From Synergistaceae bacterium UBA5560 (GTDB lineage: Bacteria; Synergistota; Synergistia; Synergistales; Aminiphilaceae), in assembly GCA_002425685.1 (NCBI GenBank), contig DIMS01000048.1, positions 1 to 38,508 on the forward strand: a stretch of 38,508 nucleotides of DNA, in the 5' to 3' direction. A program made the position numbers and the translations under genes. The notes under the pieces were generated by a model. That model was not told the origin of the DNA. It searched no databases and was given only the letters and a program-made list of their open reading frames with translations. This document shows positions 8,688-16,254 of this stretch, one piece after another (position 1 is the stretch's first letter; each line of letters begins with the position of its first letter).

Positions 8688-9975
8688 CGGATTTTCTCCC
8701 GTCGCCTTCCTCTCCCACACCGAGGAAGAATTTCTTCAGAAAAGGGAGCACCAGCGTCACCGGTGCCTGGCGGTGCACCACCACGGTGGTGGTGCAGAGG
8801 GTGCCGCTCTGGAGGGTCACCGGCGGTCCGTCGCCGGAGGACCAGACATAGCCACTCTCGGTCTTGTCCGAGAGTTCGAGAGTCACCGTCACCGTGATGG
8901 GTGCTCCTCCCTGGGAGAGGGTCTGTACGAGCTGGTCGTTGCCGAGGACTCGCATCATGCCTTTCACCGAGGCGGGAAAGCGGGAGACCTGAACGACCCG
9001 TCCCCGGAGAACGCCGAACTCCTCCTGCTTCACCACCGAGGGAGAGACCTGGGCCTCCATGCCGGAGAGAATCTTCTTGCCGTGCTGAGGTTGGACGTAA
9101 ACCTGGACGTACAGCGGTTCCCGCTCGTCCCCTTCCTTCTCCACGGAGAGGAGAGCCTCTCCCGCGGCGATGACCTGCCCCTCGGTCTTGAAGATCTCCA
9201 GCACCCGTCCCTCCGCGGGACTGCGGACCGATGTCTCAAGGTCAAACCGCTCCTGCAGTGCGGCGAGCTGTTTCTCCGCGGCGAGAAGACGCATGTTGAT
9301 ATCGATCTTCGACCGCTCGATCTGGGAGGTGGAGTCCGCGGCGGTCATGGGAAGACGGGCCAGCTCCTCGTTGAAGGAGAGGATCTCCTGGAGTGCGGCG
9401 TTGTACTTGTCCTTCACGTCCAGATACTGGCTGCGGGTGATGTACTTCTTCTGGTACAGAGCGTCGTAGCGGTCGAGCTGCTCCCGGAGCGCCTCGGCCC
9501 GGTCCCGGGCGGTGGCGAGGGACGCCCGCAGGGCCTGTCTCCGGCGCGTCAGATACTCCGCCTCAAGGGATTTCTTGTCGGCTCCCATGGCGGAGTCCAG
9601 ATCCCGCTCGGTGCGGAGGATCTCCAGCTTGCCCTGCAGCTCCGCGATCTGGTTCCGCAGTTCCGGTTGAGCCAGCCGGGCGATGATCTGTCCCTCTTCG
9701 ACGGCGTCGTCCACATCCACGAGGATGGCTTCGAGTCGTCCCGCTCCCGGGGACGGTGCCTCCTCAAGGGCGCCGCGGCGCAGCAGGATGCCCTGACCCG
9801 TCACCTTGGTCGCCACACTTCCGTAGAACCCCCAGCCCACGAGAGATCCCAGCAGGAGAACGACGGCGGCGAGGGCGAACCATGTTCCGGGACGGACGAC
9901 CTGAAAGACCATGTCCAGTTGTTCGGGAGAGGAGAGGCGATCCAGGGCCGATTGCCGGAAGATTTGTTTTTTCAT
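8680..9975 (-). CDS. HlyD-family secretion adaptor of the NHLP system
   Basis: 431 residues. I take the ATG at 9975, preceded by AAGGAG at eight bases, in preference to one six codons earlier. It has a short cytoplasmic N-terminus and one membrane helix at about residues 30-51. A lipoyl-like beta segment with VDDAVEEGQIIARL follows, then a long coiled coil at roughly 110-250 and a C-terminal beta-barrel part. Such adaptors bridge an inner-membrane ABC exporter to a TolC-type channel. It is the first gene of HlyD, C39-ABC, ABC and is divergent from the TolC-like gene, so a complete tripartite exporter is encoded here. Confidence 0.92.
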   Translation of the reverse strand: MKKQIFRQSALDRLSSPEQLDMVFQVVRPGTWFALAAVVLLLGSLVGWGFYGSVATKVTGQGILLRRGALEEAPSPGAGRLEAILVDVDDAVEEGQIIARLAQPELRNQIAELQGKLEILRTERDLDSAMGADKKSLEAEYLTRRRQALRASLATARDRAEALREQLDRYDALYQKKYITRSQYLDVKDKYNAALQEILSFNEELARLPMTAADSTSQIERSKIDINMRLLAAEKQLAALQERFDLETSVRSPAEGRVLEIFKTEGQVIAAGEALLSVEKEGDEREPLYVQVYVQPQHGKKILSGMEAQVSPSVVKQEEFGVLRGRVVQVSRFPASVKGMMRVLGNDQLVQTLSQGGAPITVTVTLELSDKTESGYVWSSGDGPPVTLQSGTLCTTTVVVHRQAPVTLVLPFLKKFFLGVGEEGDGRKSDA

Positions 9976-10062
9976 CGTTGGATGCTCCTTCACGCTGGTG
10001 TCGATTCAGAACTGGAGCTAGAATGAGTCTACTCCAAAACCGGACTGCCGAGGAGGAACGAT
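9976..10062. promoter_or_regulatory. Divergent promoter region between HlyD and TolC-like genes
   Basis: An 87-base gap must hold both outward promoters. On the plus strand TAGAAT (10019-10024) is a candidate -10 box without a good -35. On the minus strand TAGACT (10031-10026) is a weaker candidate. The MerR-type dyad seen at four other places is absent, so exporter genes may be controlled separately from the precursors. Confidence 0.35.
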
Positions 10063-11331
10063 ATGCGACGCCTTTCTCTTTGCCTCATGCTCTTCGCATT
10101 TTTTGCGATGTTCCCGCTTTCGCCCGGAAATGCATCCCCCCTGCCGCTCTCTGAGGAGGCCTATCTGGAACTCGTCCGGGAACGCAACGGCGATCTCGGG
10201 GCCCTTCGCAAGGAAGTGGAGGCACAGCTCTTTTCCATCCGTGCCGACGTTGCCTCCCAGCGGGCATCCCTGGGCCTTGTCGCCGAAGAGGACCGCTGGC
10301 TCCAGCACGACCGGGGGGACCGGTATCTGGACCTGACGGTCACCCAGCGCATCGACCTGGCAGGGCGCTACGGCCTCCAGGAGCGGGACCTTCTGCTCGG
10401 CCTGGATCTCCTCAAAAGCCGCTACGCCGACTCGGTGAACGAGCTTCTCGCCCGGGCCGATTCGGCTTACCGTCAGGCTGTCATGGCCGCGCTCAACCGT
10501 GAGACGGCGGAGCGGATCCTGGAACAGCGCCGCGAATCCCTGCAGGTCACGCAGGAGAAGTTCGACAAGGAGCTGGTGCCCATTCTCGATCTCCTGCGGG
10601 CAAGGTCCCAAGTGGACGAGGGGGAGGCCCTCGTCCTGCAGGCGGACCAGACCTACGAACAGCAGCTCATCGAGATGCGTACCCTCGCGGGAGGAACGCC
10701 CGTCGTGCCGGCGGTCGAAGTCCCCGCCGCGGCGCGCCTGGTGCTCTCCGTCGACCTGGACGGCGCCTGGGAACGGCGTCCCGACGTGGCAGGACTTCGT
10801 TTCTCCCGGGAGCGCACGGTGGTGCAGCGTTCCCTCGCCGCAAAGGGGCTTGCCCCGTTTCTGGATCTCTCCGTGGGCTGGCGTCTCGGCGAGGACTACC
10901 GCTCCATCTACATGGAGGACAACCAGGGCGAGCTGCTCGCCAAGGCGGTGCTTTCCATTCCTCTCGCCGATGGAAAGAAGACGGCCAACGCTACCAGGGC
11001 GGCGGCGCTCCTGATCGAGAAGGCCGACCGGGAGCTGGAGGCCCGGCGCGACAGCCTGGCGAAGGAAGTGGCGCTCGTCCGGGAGCGCTGGGACCGTGCT
11101 CTGGAGATGGAGCAACTCCGCCGCCGTCAGATGGAAAGAGCGGCGGAGGAGCTTGAGATCGCCGAGATGATGTACCGCGAGGGACTCGCCTCGCAGCTCG
11201 ACCTGATCAGCGCCCAGGAGACGGACCAGCGGAGCCGGACGGACCACTTGTCGGCTCTTCAGGAACTGTGGCTGGTCCTCGCCGAGGCGGATCGCGTCAT
11301 GGGGCGCTACTCCTCGGCGGTCTCGCGGTGA
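10063..11331 (+). CDS. TolC-like outer-membrane efflux protein
   Basis: 422 residues; the only convincing plus-strand gene. The ATG at 10063 follows GGAGGAACGAT. The first 24 residues are a signal peptide (MRRLSLCLMLFAFFAMFPLS, then PGNA). The rest is the alternating helical and strand pattern of the outer-membrane efflux family, with two similar halves. Long amphipathic helices lie at about 120-200 and 290-400, and an SVGWRLGEDYRSIY-type strand near 260. It would form the outer-membrane channel for the divergent HlyD/ABC exporter. It converges with the last precursor gene of operon 1, with only 22 bases between them. Confidence 0.9.
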   Translation: MRRLSLCLMLFAFFAMFPLSPGNASPLPLSEEAYLELVRERNGDLGALRKEVEAQLFSIRADVASQRASLGLVAEEDRWLQHDRGDRYLDLTVTQRIDLAGRYGLQERDLLLGLDLLKSRYADSVNELLARADSAYRQAVMAALNRETAERILEQRRESLQVTQEKFDKELVPILDLLRARSQVDEGEALVLQADQTYEQQLIEMRTLAGGTPVVPAVEVPAAARLVLSVDLDGAWERRPDVAGLRFSRERTVVQRSLAAKGLAPFLDLSVGWRLGEDYRSIYMEDNQGELLAKAVLSIPLADGKKTANATRAAALLIEKADRELEARRDSLAKEVALVRERWDRALEMEQLRRRQMERAAEELEIAEMMYREGLASQLDLISAQETDQRSRTDHLSALQELWLVLAEADRVMGRYSSAVSR

Positions 11332-11353
11332 GACTGTCCCGGCGTAGGTCGCG

Positions 11354-11653
11354 TCACGCCGCGGCGGCGAGAGCGGCCAGCGCGATGAGACCCATTCCTC
11401 CGCCGATGGCAACACCGATAGCTATCGAGTTGCCATCAAGTCCTCCGACGACGGCTTCCAGCTCCTCATCGGAAATGCCAGGATTCTTCTCGAAGATGAC
11501 CTTTTGTATCTCCGCTTTGGTGAAGTCGTAGCCAAGCTCTCCCTTCACGTAGTTCTCGACCTGAGCCGGGGTCTCCAGTTCCCTGAGCCGCTCCGCCAGT
11601 GCTGGCTCCTTCTCCAGCCGCTCGTAGAACGCTATCGCCGCTTCTCTGGACAC
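11354..11653 (-). CDS. Nif11-leader RiPP precursor 1
   Basis: 99 residues from a GTG at 11653, preceded by GGGAGG. The 71-residue Nif11 leader (SREAAIAFYERLEKE..., ELGYDFTKAEIQKVIF, DEELEAVVGG) ends in Gly-Gly. The 28-residue core is Gly/Ala/Ile/Leu-rich with a single Ser, no Cys and no Thr, and ends in four Ala. It is the last gene of operon 1. The core resembles that of the precursor at 21598, since both begin LDG(N/T)SI. The leader should bind the modifying enzymes and be removed by the C39 transporter. Confidence 0.9.
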   Translation of the reverse strand: MSREAAIAFYERLEKEPALAERLRELETPAQVENYVKGELGYDFTKAEIQKVIFEKNPGISDEELEAVVGGLDGNSIAIGVAIGGGMGLIALAALAAAA

Positions 11654-12066
11654 GGTGCTCCCTCCCCTGTTGTGTCGTTGTGTGTGCACTTCGCGGAGAT
11701 TTTGCCTTCCACGTCACGCTGCGGCGATGGCGGCGTACCCTGCGGCATAGACCAGGCACATCATGAGAAACGCCCCGACGCATCCTCCCGTGACCGCCTC
11801 CAGCTCCTCGTCGGTCATCTCGGGGTTGCGCTCGAAGACGACCTGCTGTATTTCCCCTCTGGTGAAGTCGTAGCCAAGTTCACCTTTCACAAATCTCTCG
11901 ATGTTCTCCGGAGTCTGCAGCGCCTTGATGCGCTCCATCAGGTCCCTGTCGCCTTCGAGCCGCTCGTAGAACGCTACTGCCGCTTCTCTGGACATGGTGC
12001 TCCCTCCTCTGTTGTGTCGTTGTGTGTGCACTTCGCGGAGATTTTGCCTTCCACGTCACGCTGCGG
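11654..12066. repeat. 71-base direct repeat between precursor genes (11654-11724 and 11996-12066)
   Basis: The spacers after precursors 2 and 3, running into the start of the next gene, differ by one base in 71. The repeat continues into the neighbouring coding ends. It shows recent tandem duplication of a gene-plus-spacer unit of about 342 bases. Only the two end blocks are repeated; the interval between them is precursor gene 2. Confidence 0.85.
11714..11995 (-). CDS. Nif11-leader RiPP precursor 2
   Basis: 93 residues from the ATG at 11995. The 71-residue leader ends EELEAVTGG. The 22-residue core has two Cys (positions 1 and 9), two Tyr, no Ser or Thr, and ends AAIAAA. The leader is nearly the same as that of precursor 3 (FYERLEGD(R/K)DLME). 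It is one of only two intact precursors with Cys in the core, so disulfide or thioether chemistry is possible here but cannot be the shared chemistry of the family. Confidence 0.9.
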   Translation of the reverse strand: MSREAAVAFYERLEGDRDLMERIKALQTPENIERFVKGELGYDFTRGEIQQVVFERNPEMTDEELEAVTGGCVGAFLMMCLVYAAGYAAIAAA

Positions 12067-12325
12067 TGGCTGCCGCCAGCGTCGTGCTCGCGATGATGAC
12101 GGCGCCGGTGGTGCCACCGACGACGGACTCCAGATCCACCTCGGAGAGCTGAGGATTTCGTTCGGAAATTGCTTTTTGCATTTCCTCCCGAGTGAAATCG
12201 TAACCAAGTTCTTCTTTTACGTATCGCCGAATTGCCTCCCGGGTTCCGAGTTCCCTGATCTTTTCCATCAGGTCCTTGTCGCCTTCGAGCCGCTCGTAGA
12301 ACGCTACTGCCGCTTCTCTGGACAT
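12056..12325 (-). CDS. Nif11-leader RiPP precursor 3
   Basis: 89 residues. The ATG at 12325 lies nine bases after GGAGG; an in-frame GTG three codons earlier directly abuts that site and is rejected. The 71-residue leader ends LESVVGG. The 18-residue core TTGAVIIASTTLAAATAA is the most Thr/Ser-rich of the set and ends in Ala-Ala. It lies 81 bases downstream of the asparagine-synthetase-like gene, in the same operon. Confidence 0.9.
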   Translation of the reverse strand: MSREAAVAFYERLEGDKDLMEKIRELGTREAIRRYVKEELGYDFTREEMQKAISERNPQLSEVDLESVVGGTTGAVIIASTTLAAATAA

Positions 12326-12406
12326 GTTCGACACCCTCCTCGTGAATTTTTCGGGCTTCTTCGTGTGCTTTCAGGGACGGTGAAGGGCCGCTCCGTCCGG
12401 AAAAAA

Positions 12407-13819
12407 TCACGCATTTGCCTCCAGAAACGTTCCGGCGCAGAAAAAGCGCCAGCGCGCTTCCGGAGACATCTTTTCCACCGCCCCGGGAGCGACCGTCAGG
12501 TCTCCCAGTGCGGTGGTCTCCAGCAGGCGGGAGAGTTCCGCACGGAAGTCGGGCATTCCCGGGCTGTTGTGCCAGAAACCGGTCTTTCGGGTCTGGAGGC
12601 GCACCGATTCGGGCACCTCCGGAAAGAGCCGCCGCAGCGGATATTTGAGCAGCCCCTCTCCGTAGAGAAAATCCAGGCGGAGCCGGGAGACCAGGTCCAC
12701 GATCCCGTCCGCGAGAAGGGGGGAACGTCCTTCGAGGCCGAAATGGTTCGCCAGGCGGTGGTCGTAATGCAGGAGATAGCGCAGGCTCCTGCCGGTGAGG
12801 CCGTGGCGCCGCAGCGCATCCCAGTCGTCGAGATCGGCGGCGAAGAAGCGCACGCCCTCCCGCGTGGCCGCCTCTTCCCGGGAGAGCCCGAGGGCGGCGC
12901 AGCCTCCTCCGTCGTTCAGGTTGACCCAGCTCGCGGTGCGGGTGAAGTTGCGCCGGGTGAGGCGCAGTTCCATCGGGCCGAAGGGGGGACTTGCCTCGTG
13001 GAGTGCCTCCAGACGGGAGGCGGTCTCGGGATCGCGCTCCCGGAGTTTTTTCATGGCCAGAGGAAAATGCCAGGGGTATCCGCAGAAGAGTTCGTCCCCT
13101 CCCTGGCCACTGAGGACGATCCGGGCTCCCGCTCCGGCGATGGCGGAAAGAAGCCGGAACTGCGGCAACGGCCCGCCGGGAATGTGGATCGGAATCTCCA
13201 GCACCCGGAGCATTTCCCGCAGTTCTTCCAGAGTGGTCGTTTCCTTCGGCTCGAAGAGAACGGGGGGCACGCCGAGGGCGGCGGCGGTCTCCAGGGCCAG
13301 TTCACGGTCCCTCGCGCCGGGCGCGCCGTAGACGAAACAGAGGGGGCGGCCTCGCCCGGCCCAGGCGGCGGCGACGGACGAGGAGTCCAGTCCGCCGCTG
13401 AGGCAGAGGGCGGCGTCCTCGAGCTCCTCTCCGAGCGCCTCCGCGAGCCGCTCCCGAAGCAGAGGAAGCATCTCCTCTCCCAGTTCCTCCGTGGCGTCGG
13501 GGAGGGGCTCTCGCTCCTCGACGGAAGTCTTTCCCTTCGAGACATGCAGGTCATGGCCGGGCGGGACCTCGAAGACGCCCTCAAAGAAGGTCGTTCCTCC
13601 GGGAAAGACCACTGCTCCCACGGAGAGGAAGTCGATCAGGGCCTCTCGCCTCGGGCGTTTCGGAACGAGTCCCGTGGCGAAGAGATCCTCGTAGGTCTTT
13701 CCGAGGACGACGCCGCCGCAGATGGGCGCGTAGAGCAGCGGTTCGATACCCAGCCTGTCCCGGGAGAAGCGGGCCTCTCCGCCGTGAAGGATCATGGCTT
13801 TTTCTCGAGGCCGGCTCAT
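12407..13819 (-). CDS. Asparagine-synthetase-like ATP-dependent amide-forming enzyme, lacking the N-terminal nucleophile
   Basis: 470 residues from an ATG at 13819 that shares ATGA with the upstream M6 stop. The PP-loop SGGLDSSS is at 141-148. SGQGGDELFCGY and YDHRLANHFGLEGRSPLL are the usual synthetase-domain blocks. The N-terminus begins only at the DRLGIEPLLYA part of the glutaminase domain, so Cys2 and the first strands of that domain are missing and glutamine hydrolysis is not expected. In RiPP clusters, enzymes of this family such as lasso cyclases activate a carboxylate with ATP and form an amide. Here it could cyclise or amidate the peptides; that is inference. It is found only in operon 1. 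Confidence 0.85.
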   Translation of the reverse strand: MSRPREKAMILHGGEARFSRDRLGIEPLLYAPICGGVVLGKTYEDLFATGLVPKRPRREALIDFLSVGAVVFPGGTTFFEGVFEVPPGHDLHVSKGKTSVEEREPLPDATEELGEEMLPLLRERLAEALGEELEDAALCLSGGLDSSSVAAAWAGRGRPLCFVYGAPGARDRELALETAAALGVPPVLFEPKETTTLEELREMLRVLEIPIHIPGGPLPQFRLLSAIAGAGARIVLSGQGGDELFCGYPWHFPLAMKKLRERDPETASRLEALHEASPPFGPMELRLTRRNFTRTASWVNLNDGGGCAALGLSREEAATREGVRFFAADLDDWDALRRHGLTGRSLRYLLHYDHRLANHFGLEGRSPLLADGIVDLVSRLRLDFLYGEGLLKYPLRRLFPEVPESVRLQTRKTGFWHNSPGMPDFRAELSRLLETTALGDLTVAPGAVEKMSPEARWRFFCAGTFLEANA

Positions 13820-16122
13820 CGGAGAAACCGGCCTTTTCTTTCCCGGGTCCCGCAGACGATGACCAGGGGCAGCAGAAGCAACGTCGCCGCGGGGCCAAAA
13901 CCCACGGCGCATCCGCCGCCTTTTTCTCCGGGAGTGGGTGTCACGGTGGTTTCCGCGTCGATCAGGAGGACGCCGAAGAGGGCTTCGAGCGTCTTGGCGG
14001 TGACGAAGCCGTTGACGGTACTGTCCATGTCGAAGGGGCCCCCGTCCTCGAAGACGCTCTCCACGAAGAGAGTAGTGTCGTCGCGGCGGTGTCGCGACGG
14101 TGTTCCTTCCGCCTCGTCGCTCCAGGCGAGGGACCAGCCGTTTTCCTCACGGTTCCACGCGAGGAGCAGCCAGCAGTAGAAGACGCCGTCCTCCAGGGCG
14201 AATTCCGATTCCAGCCCGATGGTCAGCACGCCTCCCGGTGTCCTGTAGGTGACGCTTTCCGCGTTGTCCACGGCCAGAACGGCGAAAGAGGATTCCGCGT
14301 CATCGCCGAAAACTTCGTAGAACGTTTCGAAATCCATGCCCACGTCCGAGGGGTTCGGCTTGCCGAGAGGGGGCAGCTCCTCCTGCGGCACGGGCGTGGG
14401 GTCGCCCTCGGGAGTGCCGCCCGTGACGTCCGTGGAGGGGGTCGCCACATCCTCTTCCGGCAGGGGCATGTTCGTCGGCGTGGGCATTCCGGTGGACACC
14501 GAGGCGGTCATGGTGGTCCCGGAGGAGGAGATGCCCGAGACGGAGATGCCGCTTTTGCTTCCGTCGTAGAGGAGTGCGTTCGGCGTGCTCGTGTCGGAGA
14601 AGGTTCCGTCCCCGACGTAGTCGGGGTTGTTTTTGTACCACAGGGTCCGGCACGATCCCTCGTCGTTCTTGCTCTTCATGATGTGGGGGCCGTTCGCCTC
14701 CATGGGCACGAGACCCTGGTGCTTCCCCTTCACGAAGGCGTTGAAGTTGTTTTCGGTCAGGGAGCCCACTTCCTCGTCCACGTGCAGGAGCAACAAGCCG
14801 CCGCACTCGGAGAAGGGTTTGAACGCCGCCAGTCCCGCGTCCCATCCCGTGGGGTAGCGGACCTCCGCCAGAAAGTACTCGCTTTTGCGATGCCCGGGCT
14901 TCTGGAGTTTCACCGCCCGGATGCGGCCGTTTCCGGGAACGCCGAAGGTGACCGTCTCCTCCGAAGGGGAGGCGGGAGACTCCCAGCCCAGGAAGAACCG
15001 CGACCAGGCGTCGAGGTTTACCGGCGTGGTGCAGGGGGATTCCTTCTCCTTTGCGCCGTACATGCCGCCGGCCATGACGGAGAAGCCCCCTATCCCCGCA
15101 TTGGCGTTGTTGATGTCGTACAGATCGGGAAGCCCGCAGAGCTGGTGGCCGAGTTCGTGCACGGACACGCCGATGGGCATCCGCTCTCCTTTTTTGTACA
15201 GCTCGCCGTTGAGTGCCCAGTTCGTCAGAATCTTTCCACCGGCGCGGACGATGTGCGCCTCGCCGCTGTCGCTCCAGGAACTCCAGGCGTGGGCGCCCAC
15301 CGCAGGGGAGAGGTCCATGCCCGACTCGAAGCCGCCGACGATGAGGTAGACGCAGAGTTCGTTCGGAGAAATTCTGCCGTCCCCGTTCGTGTCGAAGGAG
15401 GCGAAATCGATTCCTTTGGCGGCGGCTTTCTTCACGACGCTCGACACGAAGGCCGTCTCGTTTCTGTGCTGGGTGGTGTTGTCTCCCTCGTCGATGAATC
15501 CCTCGGGGTGATTGCCGTCGTTCGCGTCGTTCGCGTCGAGGGTCACCGAGACGACGCTTTTGCCGCCCCTGGCGGAGACGACGTCCAGCTTGCCGTAGGA
15601 CTGGTCCTTGTAGTAGCGTGCGACAGAACCGGAGGCTCCGAAGAAGGCCTCCTCCCAGTCGGATTCTTTGGTGGAAAGATTTCTGTCCTGAAACGCCACG
15701 AGAACAACCAGAACTTTCCTCGTTCCCGAAACGGGAGTCTGAGGCCATCCCGTCCGGGCCGCCCTGTCGCGGAAGCGGGGCGATTCGTCTCGTTTCGGAA
15801 GAAGGTGCGGCTCCACCCCGGAAGGAGGAACCGCGTCGTCGCGGTAGACGAGGCCGGAGGGAGCGAGTACATCTCTCGACAGCACCGCGAATTCCCAGAA
15901 CTTCGTCTCGGAGTTCTTGACCAGTGTGTATCCCTGGGGCGATTCCACCCAGCGGAGAAACTCGTCGCCCCGGTTGTAGACGGTGATCTCATCCCCGTCG
16001 GGTTGGGTGAAGACCACGGGGAAGGGGCTTGCCGGGGCGCCCCAGGCGATTCCGGTGAGGAGCAGAGTGAGGGACACCGCAAACAATGAAAGAAGGCCGC
16101 CTGGTACGTTTCGTCTCTTCAT
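13816..16122 (-). CDS. Exported M6-family metalloprotease with Synerg-CTERM anchor
   Basis: 768 residues from the ATG at 16122, with GGAGGGTGG upstream. The signal peptide is residues 1-28. The catalytic zinc motif HELGHQLCGLPD starts at 322, followed by the M6-typical GIGGFSVMAGG. A calcium-loop-like DTNGDGRISPNE lies near 244. The C-terminus has a GGGC motif, a hydrophobic helix and an RERKGRFLR tail, matching Synerg-CTERM. M6 is the immune-inhibitor-A type peptidase family. It sits between tfuA and the amide-forming enzyme, so a role in trimming exported peptides or in self-protection outside the cell is plausible. A general secreted protease is the alternative. Confidence 0.9.
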   Translation of the reverse strand: MKRRNVPGGLLSLFAVSLTLLLTGIAWGAPASPFPVVFTQPDGDEITVYNRGDEFLRWVESPQGYTLVKNSETKFWEFAVLSRDVLAPSGLVYRDDAVPPSGVEPHLLPKRDESPRFRDRAARTGWPQTPVSGTRKVLVVLVAFQDRNLSTKESDWEEAFFGASGSVARYYKDQSYGKLDVVSARGGKSVVSVTLDANDANDGNHPEGFIDEGDNTTQHRNETAFVSSVVKKAAAKGIDFASFDTNGDGRISPNELCVYLIVGGFESGMDLSPAVGAHAWSSWSDSGEAHIVRAGGKILTNWALNGELYKKGERMPIGVSVHELGHQLCGLPDLYDINNANAGIGGFSVMAGGMYGAKEKESPCTTPVNLDAWSRFFLGWESPASPSEETVTFGVPGNGRIRAVKLQKPGHRKSEYFLAEVRYPTGWDAGLAAFKPFSECGGLLLLHVDEEVGSLTENNFNAFVKGKHQGLVPMEANGPHIMKSKNDEGSCRTLWYKNNPDYVGDGTFSDTSTPNALLYDGSKSGISVSGISSSGTTMTASVSTGMPTPTNMPLPEEDVATPSTDVTGGTPEGDPTPVPQEELPPLGKPNPSDVGMDFETFYEVFGDDAESSFAVLAVDNAESVTYRTPGGVLTIGLESEFALEDGVFYCWLLLAWNREENGWSLAWSDEAEGTPSRHRRDDTTLFVESVFEDGGPFDMDSTVNGFVTAKTLEALFGVLLIDAETTVTPTPGEKGGGCAVGFGPAATLLLLPLVIVCGTRERKGRFLR

Positions 16123-16172
16123 GGGGAACCACCCTCCGGTGAAATGGGCTTCGTCACGTCTTTTCCGTTCTG

Positions 16173-16249
16173 CCCGGGACGTTCGGCGAAAGTCGCCCCT
16201 CGTTTCAGTGGACAAGGCGCCCTCCTCCGAACGTCCCGGGGGAGGGCGC
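16173..16249 (-). promoter_or_regulatory. Interlocked inverted repeats downstream of first tfuA
   Basis: Two perfect inverted repeats interlock. CCCGGGACGTTCGG (16173-16186) pairs with 16227-16240 (14 pairs), and GCGCCCTCC (16217-16225) pairs with 16241-16249 (9 pairs). The order is A, B, A', B', so the stems form either a pseudoknot or two mutually exclusive hairpins. They fill the 132-base gap between tfuA and the M6 gene. Neither is followed by a U tract. The gap after the second tfuA has the same topology with unrelated bases. Confidence 0.55.
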
Positions 16250-16254
16250 GTCTT

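Noticed and set aside
6111..8897. 928-codon open frame on the plus strand
   Set aside because: It lies antisense to the two exporter genes, has no ribosome site or domain, and is explained by the high-GC codon bias of the real minus-strand genes.
11332..11353. Terminator between the convergent tolC-like and precursor genes
   Set aside because: Only 22 bases separate them, and the GGCGT/ACGCC pairing nearby is too short to support.
11654..12066. Regular repeats considered as a CRISPR array
   Set aside because: There are only two copies, 71 bases long, separated by a gene; they are duplication remnants.
14089..16089. 666-codon plus-strand frame
   Set aside because: Antisense shadow of the M6 protease, which has a signal peptide, zinc motif and anchor.
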